From NCBI GenBank assembly GCA_001767035.1, contig MEKR01000123.1, positions 1 through 39,765 on the forward strand: a stretch of DNA of 39,765 nucleotides, read 5' to 3'. Position 1 is the stretch's first letter; the number at the start of each line of letters is the position of its first letter. Shown here in pieces: positions 24,937 through 35,311 of the stretch. Origin of the DNA: Acidobacteria bacterium RIFCSPLOWO2_02_FULL_61_28. GTDB lineage: Bacteria > Acidobacteriota > Terriglobia > 2-12-FULL-54-10. The translations under genes and the position numbers were made by a program. The notes under the pieces were generated by a model, which was given only the letters and a program-made list of their open reading frames with translations, did not search any database and was not told the origin of the DNA.

Positions 24937-26880
24937 TCATTCCTTCTTGAACACCGTCACGGAAAGCGGCGGCAGGGCCAAGCGGAGCGAGTGGGGCCGG
25001 CCGTGGCAGGGGATCGGTTCGGCGCGCGCGCCCCCCCCATTGCCGAGATTGCTTCCGCCGTATGCGGCGGATTCGCTGTTCAGCAACTCCCGATAATAAC
25101 CGTCTTCCGGAACGCCTACCCGGTAGTCAGTCCGGAGCACCGGCGTGAAGTTGCAGGCGATGAGGAGAAAGTCCTTGGGGTTCTTCGCCCGCCGGAGGAA
25201 GCTAATGACGCTGTGCTCCCAATCGTGGAAATCAATCCACTCAAACCCGGAATGGTGGAAGTCCACCTCATGGAGCGCCGGTTGCGAGCGATAGAGTCGG
25301 TTCAAGTCTCGCACATAACGCTGCAATGCTTGGTGTGGTTCATAGTCGAGCAAATGCCAGTCGAGGCTGGCGTCGTGATTCCATTCCGCCCACTGTCCGA
25401 ACTCCCCGCCCATAAAGAGCAGCTTCTTGCCCGGCTGGGCCAGCATGTAACCCAATAGAAGCCGCAAGTTGGCAAACTTCTCGGAATCCGGGCCGGGCAT
25501 CTTTCCCAATAGCGATCCCTTGCCGTGCACGACTTCATCGTGCGAGAGAGGAAGAACAAAGTTCTCCGTAAAGGCGTAGAGGATGCGGAATGTCAACTCC
25601 TGATGATGATACTTGCGGAAGAGCGGGTCCTTGGTCATGTATTCGAGCGTGTCGTGCATCCAGCCCATGTCCCACTTCATGCCGAAGCCGAGGCCGCCCA
25701 CATGGACCGGCCGGGAAACCATCGGCCAGTCGGTGGATTCTTCCGCGATGACCTGGACATCGGGATGGTTCTCATAAGCCACCTCGTTCAGCCGGCGCAG
25801 GAACGCGAGCGCCTCCAGGTTTTCGCGTCCGCCATATTGGTTGGGAATCCATTCCCCTTCTTTTCGCGAATAGTCGAGGTGGAGCATCGAAGCCACCGCG
25901 TCCACTCGCAGCCCGTCCGCGTGGTATTTCTCGAGCCAGAAGAGCGCGCTGCTCAACAGGAAGCTGCGCACCTCGTGCCGCCCGAAGTTGAAGATCATGC
26001 TGTCCCAGTCCGGATGCAGCCCCAACTGGGGATCGGCGTGTTCGTAGAGATGCGTTCCGTCGAAGTAGGACAGTCCATGCCCGTCGCTGGGGAAATGAGA
26101 AGGCACCCAATCGAGGATCACTCCCAGGCCGTGCTGGTGCAGCGTGTCCACCAGGAACATGAAGTCCTGAGGCGTCCCGTAGCGGCTGGTGGGTGCGAAG
26201 TGCCCGGTCGTCTGGTAGCCCCAGGAACCATAGAAGGGGTGCTCCTGGACGGGCAGGAACTCCACGTGCGTGAAACCCATCTCGTTCGCGTACTTGGCCA
26301 ACGGCAGCGCGAGTTCCCGGTAGGTCAGAAAGCGGTTGCCTTCTTCCGGGGCGCGCCGCCAGGAACCGAGGTGGACTTCGTAGATCGCCATCGGGGCGTC
26401 GAGCGCGTTGCAGGCATGACGGCTCCGCATCCAATCCTGGTCGCGCCACGAGTACTCCAGGTCCCAAACCACCGAGGCCGTCTTGGGCGAGACCTCGGCG
26501 TAGAATGCGAACGGGTCCGCTTTGTCGGCCCGGTAACGATGATGCCGGGAAACGATGTGGTACTTGTAAGGAGCGCCCCGCGCAATCCCCGGGAGGAAAC
26601 ACTCCCAGATTCCCGATTGGCCGCGGCTGTGCAGCGGATGGCTCTCCGGGTTCCAGCCGTTGAAGTCGCCCATGACGGAAACCCGCTCCGCGTTCGGAGC
26701 CCAGACCGCAAAATTGCAGCCGGCGACTCCGTCCACCACTCCGGCATGGGCGCCGAACTTCTCGTAGAGCCGATAGTGGTTACCCTCATTGAAGAGGAAG
26801 AGATCGTCGGGGGTCAACCGGCTTACGTCATGCCGGATGGCAGGCGCGGGCTTCGAGGGCGAGATCGGTTTCGTCGTCAT
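24937..26880 (-). CDS. glgB: 1,4-alpha-glucan branching enzyme
   Basis: The protein is 647 residues from the ATG at 26880; the in-frame extension to 27003 runs through a GTGACGAGTGAC repeat and is rejected. The N-terminal CBM48 domain includes [21 protein letters not shown]. The GH13 barrel has [23 protein letters not shown] (nucleophile Asp327), [10 protein letters not shown] (acid/base Glu380) and [15 protein letters not shown] (transition-state Asp448). The 53- and 68-residue spacings match E. coli GlgB (Asp405, Glu458, Asp526). [27 protein letters not shown] is typical too. It makes alpha-1,6 branches in glycogen. No other glg gene is in the window. Confidence 0.96.
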   Translation of the reverse strand: MTTKPISPSKPAPAIRHDVSRLTPDDLFLFNEGNHYRLYEKFGAHAGVVDGVAGCNFAVWAPNAERVSVMGDFNGWNPESHPLHSRGQSGIWECFLPGIARGAPYKYHIVSRHHRYRADKADPFAFYAEVSPKTASVVWDLEYSWRDQDWMRSRHACNALDAPMAIYEVHLGSWRRAPEEGNRFLTYRELALPLAKYANEMGFTHVEFLPVQEHPFYGSWGYQTTGHFAPTSRYGTPQDFMFLVDTLHQHGLGVILDWVPSHFPSDGHGLSYFDGTHLYEHADPQLGLHPDWDSMIFNFGRHEVRSFLLSSALFWLEKYHADGLRVDAVASMLHLDYSRKEGEWIPNQYGGRENLEALAFLRRLNEVAYENHPDVQVIAEESTDWPMVSRPVHVGGLGFGMKWDMGWMHDTLEYMTKDPLFRKYHHQELTFRILYAFTENFVLPLSHDEVVHGKGSLLGKMPGPDSEKFANLRLLLGYMLAQPGKKLLFMGGEFGQWAEWNHDASLDWHLLDYEPHQALQRYVRDLNRLYRSQPALHEVDFHHSGFEWIDFHDWEHSVISFLRRAKNPKDFLLIACNFTPVLRTDYRVGVPEDGYYRELLNSESAAYGGSNLGNGGGARAEPIPCHGRPHSLRLALPPLSVTVFKKE

Positions 26881-26940
26881 GGCGCTCGCAAAGAAACAGG
26901 GCTTAAGTTTCGAGTTTACCACGGCGGCGGCGCCAGGGTA

Positions 26941-27011
26941 GTGACGAGTGACCAGTGACAAGTGACGAAGAGGATTGGCAACTATGCACTCGTCACTCAT
27001 CACTCGTCACT
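26941..27011. repeat. Inverted cluster of GTGACNAGTGAC-type short repeats
   Basis: Left arm 26941-26967 is a run of GTGACGAGTGACCAGTGACA-like units. Right arm 26987-27011 is the reverse complement type (CACTCGTCACTCATCACTCG..). About 20 bases separate the arms. It lies between the divergent glgB and the two-helix membrane protein gene. Confidence 0.75.
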
Positions 27012-27062
27012 GTTATCCCGCCCCTTGCATTCCGGGCCGGTTCTGAGAAACAATCGAGGGTC

Positions 27063-27695
27063 ATGCCGCGCGTCGAGCGAACCAAGAACCCGACCCTCGA
27101 ACAAATCCAGCAAGCCCAGGCACAGCACCGGCTCATCATGGAGACGCCGCAGATTCCTCCGTTTGACCAAGGGAATCTCTCGGCGCTGATGGATCACCTG
27201 GAAAAAGTGGCGAGCCTGGAGAACCGGCGGCAGAAAGCCAAGCTGGCCGGGGACCAGGAGCGGATCGCCGAGTTGCGCGTTACGCAGCAGAAGCTGGCGC
27301 AGTCGGAGTCCGCGCGCCTTCTGCGGAGGTTTGAGATGATCCGCTGGAGCAGGATCGTAGCCGGGTCGGTGGCGCAGGGGGTTGTCCTGAGCCTGGTGAT
27401 GACGCTGCTCTACCTGGCACTGGCCCGGACATGGAATTGGTCTCTGTTCTCCCTCATTCTGGTCACGCCGCCGATGCTCTGGATTACAGTGATGTGGAAT
27501 CTCGCGCCGCCCGTGCTGGGCGGATCGCCTTCTCCCAAACGAGCCCGCCGCTTGGCGCGCGCCCTCAGCCGGAGAACCGAGACCGCCGGATTCTATTCGC
27601 TGGTCGCCCGGCCCTGGCTTACGGCGGTGATTTTTTGGAAGCTGCCCCGCCAGCTCTGGCAGGCCTATCAGGCGCGCAAACCGAAGAAAAAGTGA
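27063..27695 (+). CDS. Small two-helix membrane protein of unknown function
   Basis: The protein is 210 residues from the ATG at 27063, with CGAGGG just upstream; starts further up lie in the repeat and are rejected. Residues about 10-100 are polar and coiled-coil-like (NPTLEQIQQAQAQHRLIM.., LMDHLEKVASLENRRQKAKLAGDQERIAELR). Two hydrophobic helices follow (SVAQGVVLSLVMTLLYLAL and SLFSLILVTPPMLWITVMW), then a basic amphipathic C-terminal tail (SPKRARRLARALSRRTETAG.., RQLWQAYQARKPKKK). I do not recognise the family. The sequence looks coding by codon composition. Divergent from glgB. Confidence 0.7.
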   Translation: MPRVERTKNPTLEQIQQAQAQHRLIMETPQIPPFDQGNLSALMDHLEKVASLENRRQKAKLAGDQERIAELRVTQQKLAQSESARLLRRFEMIRWSRIVAGSVAQGVVLSLVMTLLYLALARTWNWSLFSLILVTPPMLWITVMWNLAPPVLGGSPSPKRARRLARALSRRTETAGFYSLVARPWLTAVIFWKLPRQLWQAYQARKPKKK

Positions 27696-27775
27696 AGGCA
27701 GAAGCGCACGGTTTCCAGGTCCGCATCCGTCCCGCCGGCTTTCTCCGCTTCCCGGCATTCCGCCGGACGCGGTGT

Positions 27776-27783
27776 GATATACT
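27776..27783 (+). promoter_or_regulatory. Putative extended -10 promoter of ubiD
   Basis: TATACT at 27778-27783 is preceded by TGA, giving a TGN extended -10. No good -35. The resulting leader of about 120 bases contains ggctac-ctgt-gtagcc-like pairing around 27808-27825. No known riboswitch class was recognised. Confidence 0.4.
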
Positions 27784-27910
27784 GTCCGGTGCTTTTAGAG
27801 CCTGCGCGGGCTACCTGTAGCCACAGGAATCGTTACAGGGGCGAGTTTCTCATTGGTAACACGTGGATGGGTATGGTCGTTCGTAAGCCGACTTTAGCTG
27901 CGAGGGTGGG

Positions 27911-29443
27911 ATGCTAAGTTTGCGCCAGCTTCTCGAGGAATCCCGGTCTATCGGCGAGTTGAAGGAGATCACGCAGCCCGTGGACTGGTGCGAAGAAATG
28001 AGCGGCCTGAATTACCTGGTGGCCCATCGGGAAAACGCGCCCGTGCTGTGGTTCCAGAACATCAAGGATGCGCGTTATGGCTCGACCGCGGTCTTCAACC
28101 TGTTTGGAACCGGCAAGGAGCGCATCGCCGCAAGCCTGAGTCTCCCGAAAGGCCGCAGCATCCGGGAGCTGGTCGAATTCACGAAGAACAACTTCGGCCG
28201 GAAGATTCCTCCCCGCTCCATTCCTGCCGAGAAGGCGCCCGTCAACGAGATCATTCAAGAAGGCTCGGCCATTGACGTGACCGGATTCCCGGCGCCCAAG
28301 TTCTGGCCGCTCGACGGCGGACGGTACTTGGGAACCTGGGACGTGCTGGTCACCCGCGATCTCGAAGACGGCCACATCAACCTGGGAACCTACCGCCAGA
28401 TGATTCATGGGCCGCGGGAGATCTTCTGCTATTGGTCTCCGGGAAAGGACGCCCGCCTGCAAAGCGAACGGTATTGGGCGCAGAACAAGCCATTTCCGGT
28501 GGCCGCCGTCTACGGCTGCGATCCGGCGCTCCTCATCGTGGGCTGCATTACGGTGGCCAAGACCGAATCGGAGTACGACTTCACCGGCGGCTTGGTCAAC
28601 GAACCGGTGGAAACCTTCCGCAGCGACCTGACGGGCCTGGACCTGCCGGCCTCGGCCGAGATCATTGTCGAGGGCTTCATGCACCCCGGCCGCCTGGCGA
28701 AGGAAGGGCCGTTTGGAGAGTTCACCGGCTATTACGGCCGCCCGGAAGCCCGCACGCCGCTCATTGACATCCAGCGGGTACGGATGCGCAAGAACCCCAT
28801 CCTGACCTGCGCGCTGATGGCGGATTATCCCGCCAATGAACTGGGGATCGTCTACGGCATTGTCCGGGGCGCCAAGGTTTGGAATGACCTGGAAAATCTG
28901 GGCGTGCCGGGAGTGAAGGGGGTGTATTGCTTTCCGGCCGCCGCCGGCGGCTTCGGCATGACGGCCGTCTCGATTGAGCAGCGCTATCCCGGCCACGCCG
29001 CGCAAACCGCCGCCTTGGCGGCGCAGGTGCCGAGCGGAGCCTACTATTCCAAGCTGATCGTAGTCGTGGACGACGACGTGGACCCCACCGACCTCCACCA
29101 GGTGATCTGGGCGATGTCCACGCGGTTCGATCCCGAAAAGGACATTGACATCCTGCGGAACACCTGGTCCACCTGGCTCGACCCGACCAAGAATCCTCCC
29201 GAGGAGCGAATCTACGGCTCCAAGGCGCTCATCAACGCCTGCAAGGAGCACAAGCACCTGAAAGTGTTCTCCCCGCGGAGCCGCCTGCGCCGGGAAGTGT
29301 ATGACCGGCTCGTGGCCCGGTGGTCCGAGTTCGGCTTTGACTACCCACCCCCGCGCCTGACTCATTTCGAGGAGGCGCTGGACGGCAAATCCCAGGCGCT
29401 CCCGATCCGGGAAGATGAGGAAGAAAGCGGCAGGAGGATGTAA
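27911..29443 (+). CDS. ubiD: UbiD-family (prenylated-FMN) decarboxylase
   Basis: The protein is 510 residues; GAGGGTGGG precedes the ATG. The UbiD catalytic set is present: Arg162 in NLGTYRQMIHG, and Glu265 and Glu270 in KEGPFGEFTGYYG. These correspond to the Arg-Glu-Glu of Fdc/UbiD with the same five-residue Glu spacing. Other family blocks are LRQLLEE at the start, PAPKFWPLDGGRYLGTWDVLVTRD, YDFTGGLVNEPVE and KLIVVVDDDVDPTDLHQVIWAMSTRFDP. It performs reversible decarboxylation of an aromatic or alpha,beta-unsaturated acid using prFMN; the flavin prenyltransferase UbiX is not in the window. Ubiquinone/menaquinone synthesis or aromatic-acid catabolism are both possible. It is followed by its own terminator and then two anion permeases. 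Confidence 0.9.
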   Translation: MLSLRQLLEESRSIGELKEITQPVDWCEEMSGLNYLVAHRENAPVLWFQNIKDARYGSTAVFNLFGTGKERIAASLSLPKGRSIRELVEFTKNNFGRKIPPRSIPAEKAPVNEIIQEGSAIDVTGFPAPKFWPLDGGRYLGTWDVLVTRDLEDGHINLGTYRQMIHGPREIFCYWSPGKDARLQSERYWAQNKPFPVAAVYGCDPALLIVGCITVAKTESEYDFTGGLVNEPVETFRSDLTGLDLPASAEIIVEGFMHPGRLAKEGPFGEFTGYYGRPEARTPLIDIQRVRMRKNPILTCALMADYPANELGIVYGIVRGAKVWNDLENLGVPGVKGVYCFPAAAGGFGMTAVSIEQRYPGHAAQTAALAAQVPSGAYYSKLIVVVDDDVDPTDLHQVIWAMSTRFDPEKDIDILRNTWSTWLDPTKNPPEERIYGSKALINACKEHKHLKVFSPRSRLRREVYDRLVARWSEFGFDYPPPRLTHFEEALDGKSQALPIREDEEESGRRM

Positions 29444-29477
29444 CCGTCCTTTTCCCGCGCGCAACAGCACTCCACAG

Positions 29478-29513
29478 GGCGCGTTTCCGGAGGAAGCCGG
29501 GACGCGCCTTTTT
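29478..29513 (+). terminator. Intrinsic terminator after ubiD
   Basis: Stem GGCGCGT (29478-29484) pairs with ACGCGCC (29502-29508), with further imperfect pairing inside, followed by TTTTT. It lies 35 bases after the ubiD stop, so the permease genes are probably read separately or by readthrough. Confidence 0.75.
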
Positions 29514-29539
29514 CGTGCCCGGCTCGATAGAGGGACCCG

Positions 29540-31081
29540 ATGGCCTGGAAAGATTTCGCGGAACTTGCGCCGCAGTTGACTCAGGGCGAAATCAACTTTG
29601 AAAAGAAGAAGCGCCTGGTCGGGCTGATTCTGGGTCCGTTGGGCTTTGCGCTGTGTCTTTACCTGCCCCCATTGCCGCACGTCACCCCCCTCGGGATGCG
29701 CTCGCTGGCCATCGTTACCTGGGCCGTGCTCTGGTGGATTACGGAGGCCGTGCCGATCCCGGTAACCTCGCTGCTGTTGCTGCCGTTGATTGCGGTCTGC
29801 GGCCTGTTTCCGTTCGAGAAGGCGCTCGGGTATTGGGGCCATTGGACGAATTTGTTCTTGTTCGGCGCGTTCCTGATCGGGCACGCCATGGAGAAGTACG
29901 GGTTGACGCGGCGGGTCAGCCTCACCCTGGTCGCCTCCCGGCTGGTGCGCGGCAAACCGTGGCGACTGCTGGTGCTCTTCCTGCTGGCCAACATCGGCAT
30001 CGGAGCGTTTACCTCGAACGCCGTGGACGCCATCCTCTTCACCTCCATCGGGATCGGTCTGCTCCGCCTCCTGAGTGTCGAACCGGGCAGCAGCTTCGGC
30101 ACGGCGATGTTTCTGGGGATTGCCTGGGCCACCAACATCGGCGGCAAGCTGACCCCGAGCGGCTCGGTGCCCAATATGGTTGCCGTCGGGCTCGCAGCCG
30201 CGGCGGGGTATCGAATGGGATACGCGCAATGGTTTATCGCCAATCTTCCGTTTACGATTCTACAAACGGTGGCCATGCTCTGTGTTTTGCGATTCTTCCT
30301 CAGCCGGAAGGATCAGGAGTTCGTACTCCCGACGGAATTGATCCGGGAGGAGGTCCGGAAGCTGGGGCCGTTCAGCCGGGGGGAAAAGATCGCGTGCGCG
30401 GCGCTGGCCACCGCCTTGACGTTGTGGATTTTACCCGACATCCTGCCCTTGGTCCTCGGACGAACCCACCCGCTCGCCGTCTGGTCCACCACCCGGCTGA
30501 ATTGGGGCGTCGTGGCCCTTTTGGTCGGCGGCAGTTTGTTCGTCATTCCGATCGATTGGAAAGCGCGCAAGTTTGTCATCACCTGGGATGAAGCCATGAA
30601 TAACATCGAGTGGGGAACTATGGTCCTGATCTCGGGCGGGATTGCGCTGGGAGACCTGATCGTTGATAAGCGAGTCGGATTGGGAGAACTGTTCAGCGCC
30701 GGCGTCTCTGTTATTGCCGGGGCGAATACCCCTCCCTTTCTGGTCGTTTCCGGGATCATTTTGATCACGGTCGTGCTGAGCCAGGTGACCTCCGGGGTTG
30801 CCATCGTGAGCGCCATGGGCGCTATCGCTTTGGTTGTGGCCCCCACGCTGCGGCTCAACCCCATTGCGCTGCTGGTCACCATCTCGTTGGCAGCCAATAT
30901 GGGCTACACCTTGCCGAGCTCGACTCCCCCCAACGCCATCGTCTTTTCGAGCGGATACGTTCGGATCGTTCCGATGTTTCTGCGCGGGTCCATCCTGGCT
31001 CTGATCGGGATCATTTTGCTTTCTCTCACCGGCTACCGCATGGCGAATTGGGTCTTTCCTTGGCCCCCGCCCTCCGGGTAG
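29540..31081 (+). CDS. SLC13/DASS-family anion permease (first of two)
   Basis: The protein is 513 residues with AGAGGGACC before the ATG. It has 11-13 hydrophobic spans. The two substrate/Na-site motifs of the DASS fold are present in variant form: LTPSGSVPNMVAVG and LPSSTPPNAIVFSSG. The WAVLWWITEAVPIPVTSLLLLPLI segment is the classical N-terminal signature, and FLFGAFLIGHAMEKYGLTRRVSL the following hairpin. Members move di- and tricarboxylates or sulfate with Na+. The substrate here is not determined. Its position after ubiD allows, but does not prove, uptake of an organic acid for decarboxylation. It is followed 80 bases later by a second, divergent permease. Confidence 0.9.
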   Translation: MAWKDFAELAPQLTQGEINFEKKKRLVGLILGPLGFALCLYLPPLPHVTPLGMRSLAIVTWAVLWWITEAVPIPVTSLLLLPLIAVCGLFPFEKALGYWGHWTNLFLFGAFLIGHAMEKYGLTRRVSLTLVASRLVRGKPWRLLVLFLLANIGIGAFTSNAVDAILFTSIGIGLLRLLSVEPGSSFGTAMFLGIAWATNIGGKLTPSGSVPNMVAVGLAAAAGYRMGYAQWFIANLPFTILQTVAMLCVLRFFLSRKDQEFVLPTELIREEVRKLGPFSRGEKIACAALATALTLWILPDILPLVLGRTHPLAVWSTTRLNWGVVALLVGGSLFVIPIDWKARKFVITWDEAMNNIEWGTMVLISGGIALGDLIVDKRVGLGELFSAGVSVIAGANTPPFLVVSGIILITVVLSQVTSGVAIVSAMGAIALVVAPTLRLNPIALLVTISLAANMGYTLPSSTPPNAIVFSSGYVRIVPMFLRGSILALIGIILLSLTGYRMANWVFPWPPPSG

Positions 31082-31160
31082 GGAGGCGGCCGAGTTGTTT
31101 CTTGCTCGCCGGTTGTGCCTTGTCCTGTCCCATGGAACAGGATAGTTTCGGAGGTATCCT
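31082..31160. promoter_or_regulatory. Intergenic dyad between the two permease genes
   Basis: TCCTGT (31123-31128) and ACAGGA (31137-31142) form an inverted repeat with an 8-base spacer, 18 bases before the second permease start. It could be an operator or a small mRNA hairpin. The ribosome site of the second gene is GGAGGT at about 31150. Confidence 0.35.
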
Positions 31161-32618
31161 ATGACGGCCGAAACCGGACTTCCCGCGGAACGGAAGGCCC
31201 CAGCCCCTCTCCAGCACGCTGAAGCCCCGAAAAACCCCACGCTCCGGTTGGTGGGAGCGATTCTGGCAGTCGTCATTCCCGCCATCCTTTGGTTTGCTCC
31301 GCTTGGAATGGACCCCAAAGCACAGCAAGCCCTCGCCCTCACCGCCTTCATGATCATTTCCTGGATGACCGAGTGGATTGACCACGCCCTCGCGGGCTTT
31401 CTCGGCTGTTACCTGTTTTGGGCGCTCGGAGTTGCCCGGTTTGAGTTGGCCTTCAGCGGCTTTGCCAACGATACCCCCTGGTTTCTGATGGGCGCCATCT
31501 TCATCGGGGCGATGGCGACCAAGTCCGGTCTGGCCCGCCGCATCGCCTACCTCGTCATGAGCCGCGCCGGCAAGACGTATGCGGGCATCCTGCTCAGTCT
31601 GATCGTGACCGATTTCCTGCTGACTTTCATTGTGCCCTCCGGCCTCGCCCGAGTGATTATCATGCTTGCAGTGGCGCTCGGCCTGTTAGAGGTATTCGGC
31701 ATGGGCCGGGGATCCAATATCGGTCGCGGAATGTTCTTGATTCTCACGTACACGGCCACCATTTTCGACAAGATGATCATCGCGGGAGCTGCTTCGATCA
31801 CAGCGCGCGGGGGGATTGAACGATTTGGAGGGGTCGAAGTCCTCTGGAGCCGCTGGATGATGGCGTACCTGCCGTGCGATCTCATCACGATTTTTGTGGC
31901 CTGGCGGCTGACTCTGTGGCTCTACCCGCCCGAAAAACAAACCCTCGTCGGCGGAGCCGAGTTCATCCGCGCGGAATTGGCGAAAATGGGCCCCTGGACT
32001 GCCATGGAAAAACGCTGTTTAGCCCTGCTGCTGCTGGCGCTGGGGCTGTGGGTTACCGACTTCCTCCATCACCTGTCGCCGGCTCTGATCGGCATGGGGG
32101 TGGGGCTGGTCGCGACGCTGCCGCGAATCGGGCTGCTGACCGCAGGCGACGCCCGGCGCGCGGACTACTTCCCGGTTTTCTTCGTCGCGGCAGCCCTCAG
32201 TATGGGCAACGTACTGGTCTCCACGAAAGCGCTCGATGTGCTCACGAACGTGATGTTCGCCTGGATGAGTCCGTTCGTCACGAACGTTTACAGTTCCACG
32301 CTGGTTCTGTACTGGACCGCTTTCATCTACCACATATTCCTCGCCAGCGAGGTCTCCATGCTCGGCACTTCCATCCCGGTGCTGATGCAGTTCGCCAAGA
32401 CCCACGGTTTGGATCCGTTGACCCTGGGGATGATCTGGACGTTCGCGGCCGGAGGGAAAATCTTCGTTTACCAAAACGCGGTGATGATTATCGGCTACTC
32501 ATACGGGTACTTTTCGGGGCGGGATATGTTCAAATTAGGGCTGCTGCTCACCGTGGTCGAGTCGCTGATCCTGCTGTTTCTGGTGCCCATTTATTGGCCG
32601 CTGCTCGGCTTGGGGTAG
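31161..32618 (+). CDS. SLC13-like anion permease (second of two)
   Basis: The protein is 485 residues with GGAGGTATCCT before the ATG. It has about 12 hydrophobic spans. The N-terminal segment FMIISWMTEWIDHALAGFLGCYLFWALGV and FLMGAIFIGAMATKSGLARRIAYLVMS match the SLC13/ArsB-NhaD superfamily plan. The first substrate loop is FIVPSGLARVIIM, and the second is EVSMLGTSIPVLMQFAKTHGLD; neither carries the canonical SNT triplet. It is only distantly related to the first permease (different loops and termini), so this is not a recent duplication. Possibly the two transport related anions or form a heteromer. Substrate unknown. Confidence 0.85.
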   Translation: MTAETGLPAERKAPAPLQHAEAPKNPTLRLVGAILAVVIPAILWFAPLGMDPKAQQALALTAFMIISWMTEWIDHALAGFLGCYLFWALGVARFELAFSGFANDTPWFLMGAIFIGAMATKSGLARRIAYLVMSRAGKTYAGILLSLIVTDFLLTFIVPSGLARVIIMLAVALGLLEVFGMGRGSNIGRGMFLILTYTATIFDKMIIAGAASITARGGIERFGGVEVLWSRWMMAYLPCDLITIFVAWRLTLWLYPPEKQTLVGGAEFIRAELAKMGPWTAMEKRCLALLLLALGLWVTDFLHHLSPALIGMGVGLVATLPRIGLLTAGDARRADYFPVFFVAAALSMGNVLVSTKALDVLTNVMFAWMSPFVTNVYSSTLVLYWTAFIYHIFLASEVSMLGTSIPVLMQFAKTHGLDPLTLGMIWTFAAGGKIFVYQNAVMIIGYSYGYFSGRDMFKLGLLLTVVESLILLFLVPIYWPLLGLG

Positions 32619-32743
32619 GATTCCGTTCCGGGGCGACACGGGAGCATCCTCCCTCCACAGCGCCCTAGGAAATCAGGCAACCTATATATAATCAACAAGA
32701 TATACGTTGAGCGGACGGGGCTAAAGTTTTATTTCGGCGGGTC

Positions 32744-32772
32744 TTGACAACAGGAATAGACCTCGTTATACT
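32744..32772 (+). promoter_or_regulatory. Sigma-70 promoter of groESL
   Basis: TTGACA (32744-32749), 17-base spacer, TATACT (32767-32772). This is a near-perfect vegetative promoter; its -10 box overlaps the first bases of the CIRCE operator. Confidence 0.9.
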
Positions 32773-32797
32773 AGCACTCTTCGATGAGGAGTGCTAA
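32771..32797 (+). promoter_or_regulatory. CIRCE operator (HrcA site)
   Basis: CTAGCACTC (32771-32779), 9-base spacer, GAGTGCTAA (32789-32797): one mismatch from the TTAGCACTC-N9-GAGTGCTAA consensus. HrcA bound here would block the overlapping promoter and release it on heat shock. hrcA is not in the window. Confidence 0.95.
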
Positions 32798-32853
32798 ACT
32801 CGATCCGGGATCGGGGGGCTGCTCGTCGGGGAAGCGTCGAAATACTTCTTTGC

Positions 32854-32913
32854 GGTTCTCCGCCCTGGTTGGGGAACAGGCGGTTCGTTTTCGCTCCTCC
32901 AAGGCGGAGAACC
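32854..32913 (+). promoter_or_regulatory. Long inverted repeat in the groES leader
   Basis: GGTTCTCCGCC (32854-32864) and GGCGGAGAACC (32903-32913) are perfect 11-base complements enclosing 38 bases with a smaller CCTG..CAGG hairpin. It can form a branched RNA structure about 30 bases before the groES ribosome site. Confidence 0.7.
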
Positions 32914-32954
32914 TCCATTAAGCAAACTGCAACGTTCGGATAAGGAGGAAAGCT

Positions 32955-33284
32955 ATGAAGGTAAGGCCTCTTCATGATCGCGTAGTGGTAAAACGACTGG
33001 AAGAGAAGGGCGAAGTAGTCCGAGGCGGAATCGTGATTCCGGATACGGCGAAGGAAAAGCCCCAGGAAGGCGAGGTAATCGCCGTCGGCAACGGCAAAAT
33101 CCTCGACAACGGCACGCGAGTCGCTATGGATGTCAAAGCGGGCGACCGGGTGCTGTTCGGCAAATACTCCGGGTCGGAGATCAAGGTTGACGGCCAAGAG
33201 TACCTCATCATGAGAGAAGACGACATCCTCGGCATTCTTGCCGAAGTAGCCGAGCCGGTCGGCGCCGGCGCTAAGAAGAAGTAA
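32955..33284 (+). CDS. groES: Co-chaperonin GroES
   Basis: The protein is 109 residues with AGGAGGAAAGCT before the [19 protein letters not shown] begins the beta-barrel. The mobile loop that binds GroEL is at about 17-32 ([16 protein letters not shown]), and the roof and C-terminal strands are [46 protein letters not shown]. The end [14 protein letters not shown] is a tail about ten residues longer than in E. coli. It caps the GroEL ring. First gene of the CIRCE-controlled operon, with 161 bases before groEL. Confidence 0.97.
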   Translation: MKVRPLHDRVVVKRLEEKGEVVRGGIVIPDTAKEKPQEGEVIAVGNGKILDNGTRVAMDVKAGDRVLFGKYSGSEIKVDGQEYLIMREDDILGILAEVAEPVGAGAKKK

Positions 33285-33373
33285 GCGGGCCGCCGATTCC
33301 AGAAACGGTATCCAGTAAACTTCCTGCGCGCCAGGGGCCGGAACCGAAGTGCAGACCCTCTGAATCCTGCTGA

Positions 33374-35083
<1,710 letters not shown>

Positions 35084-35122
35084 CGCAAGACCTCACGCCC
35101 CGTTCCCGGGACAGGGTCACTC

Positions 35123-35160
35123 GCCCGGACGCTTCGAAGCGTCCGGGCTTTTTTATTTTT
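35123..35160 (+). terminator. Intrinsic terminator of groESL
   Basis: A perfect palindrome at 35123-35148 (arm GCCCGGACGC, loop TTCGAA, arm GCGTCCGGGC) followed by TTTTTTATTTTT. It sits 40 bases after the groEL stop. Confidence 0.95.
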
Positions 35161-35211
35161 CAGAGGTACCGAGCGGCGAGCCGCTCCTCATTGTTCTGCG
35201 GACCCCGGGCG

Positions 35212-35256
35212 TGTTCAGATTCATGAACAAATTATCTGTTCAACCATTTGAACAGA
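35212..35256. promoter_or_regulatory. Two tandem TGTTCA-N6-TGAACA dyads upstream of korA
   Basis: Dyad 1 is TGTTCA (35212-35217), N6, TGAACA (35224-35229). Dyad 2 is TGTTCA (35237-35242), N6, TGAACA (35249-35254), and its symmetry extends to nine bases each side (TCTGTTCAA/TTGAACAGA). Centres are 25 bases apart. A further TGAAC half-site follows at about 35264. Placed 27-70 bases before the -35 box, they look like binding sites for a dimeric regulator, unidentified. Confidence 0.6.
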
Positions 35257-35281
35257 ACAAATTTGAACCTTCTTTGTGACG

Positions 35282-35311
35282 TTGATTTTCCGAATTTCGC
35301 GGGCGTATACT
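35282..35311 (+). promoter_or_regulatory. Putative sigma-70 promoter of korAB
   Basis: TTGATT (35282-35287), 18-base spacer, TATACT (35306-35311). Transcription would start near 35318, giving a leader of about 110 bases before korA. Confidence 0.65.

Larger units (their letters stand above)
32619..32954. other. Regulatory region and leader of groES
   Basis: 336 bases without a gene. The left 125 bases hold nothing recognised apart from an AT-rich patch (cctatatataatcaac). Then come the sigma-70 promoter, CIRCE and a leader of about 150 bases with a strong inverted repeat, listed separately. Confidence 0.85.

Noticed and set aside
25525..26958. 477-residue open frame opposite glgB
   Set aside because: Antisense shadow; the minus strand has all branching-enzyme motifs.
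27790..27910. Riboswitch in the ubiD leader
   Set aside because: Some pairing is visible, but no conserved class could be recognised.
27914..30229. 771-residue open frame on the minus strand opposite ubiD
   Set aside because: Antisense shadow of a high-GC gene; composition is Gly/Arg/His rich with no motif or ribosome site.
35212..35256. LexA (SOS) box reading of the GAAC/GTTC words
   Set aside because: Spacing does not fit GAAC-N4-GTTC or GTTC-N7-GTTC, and the downstream genes are metabolic.
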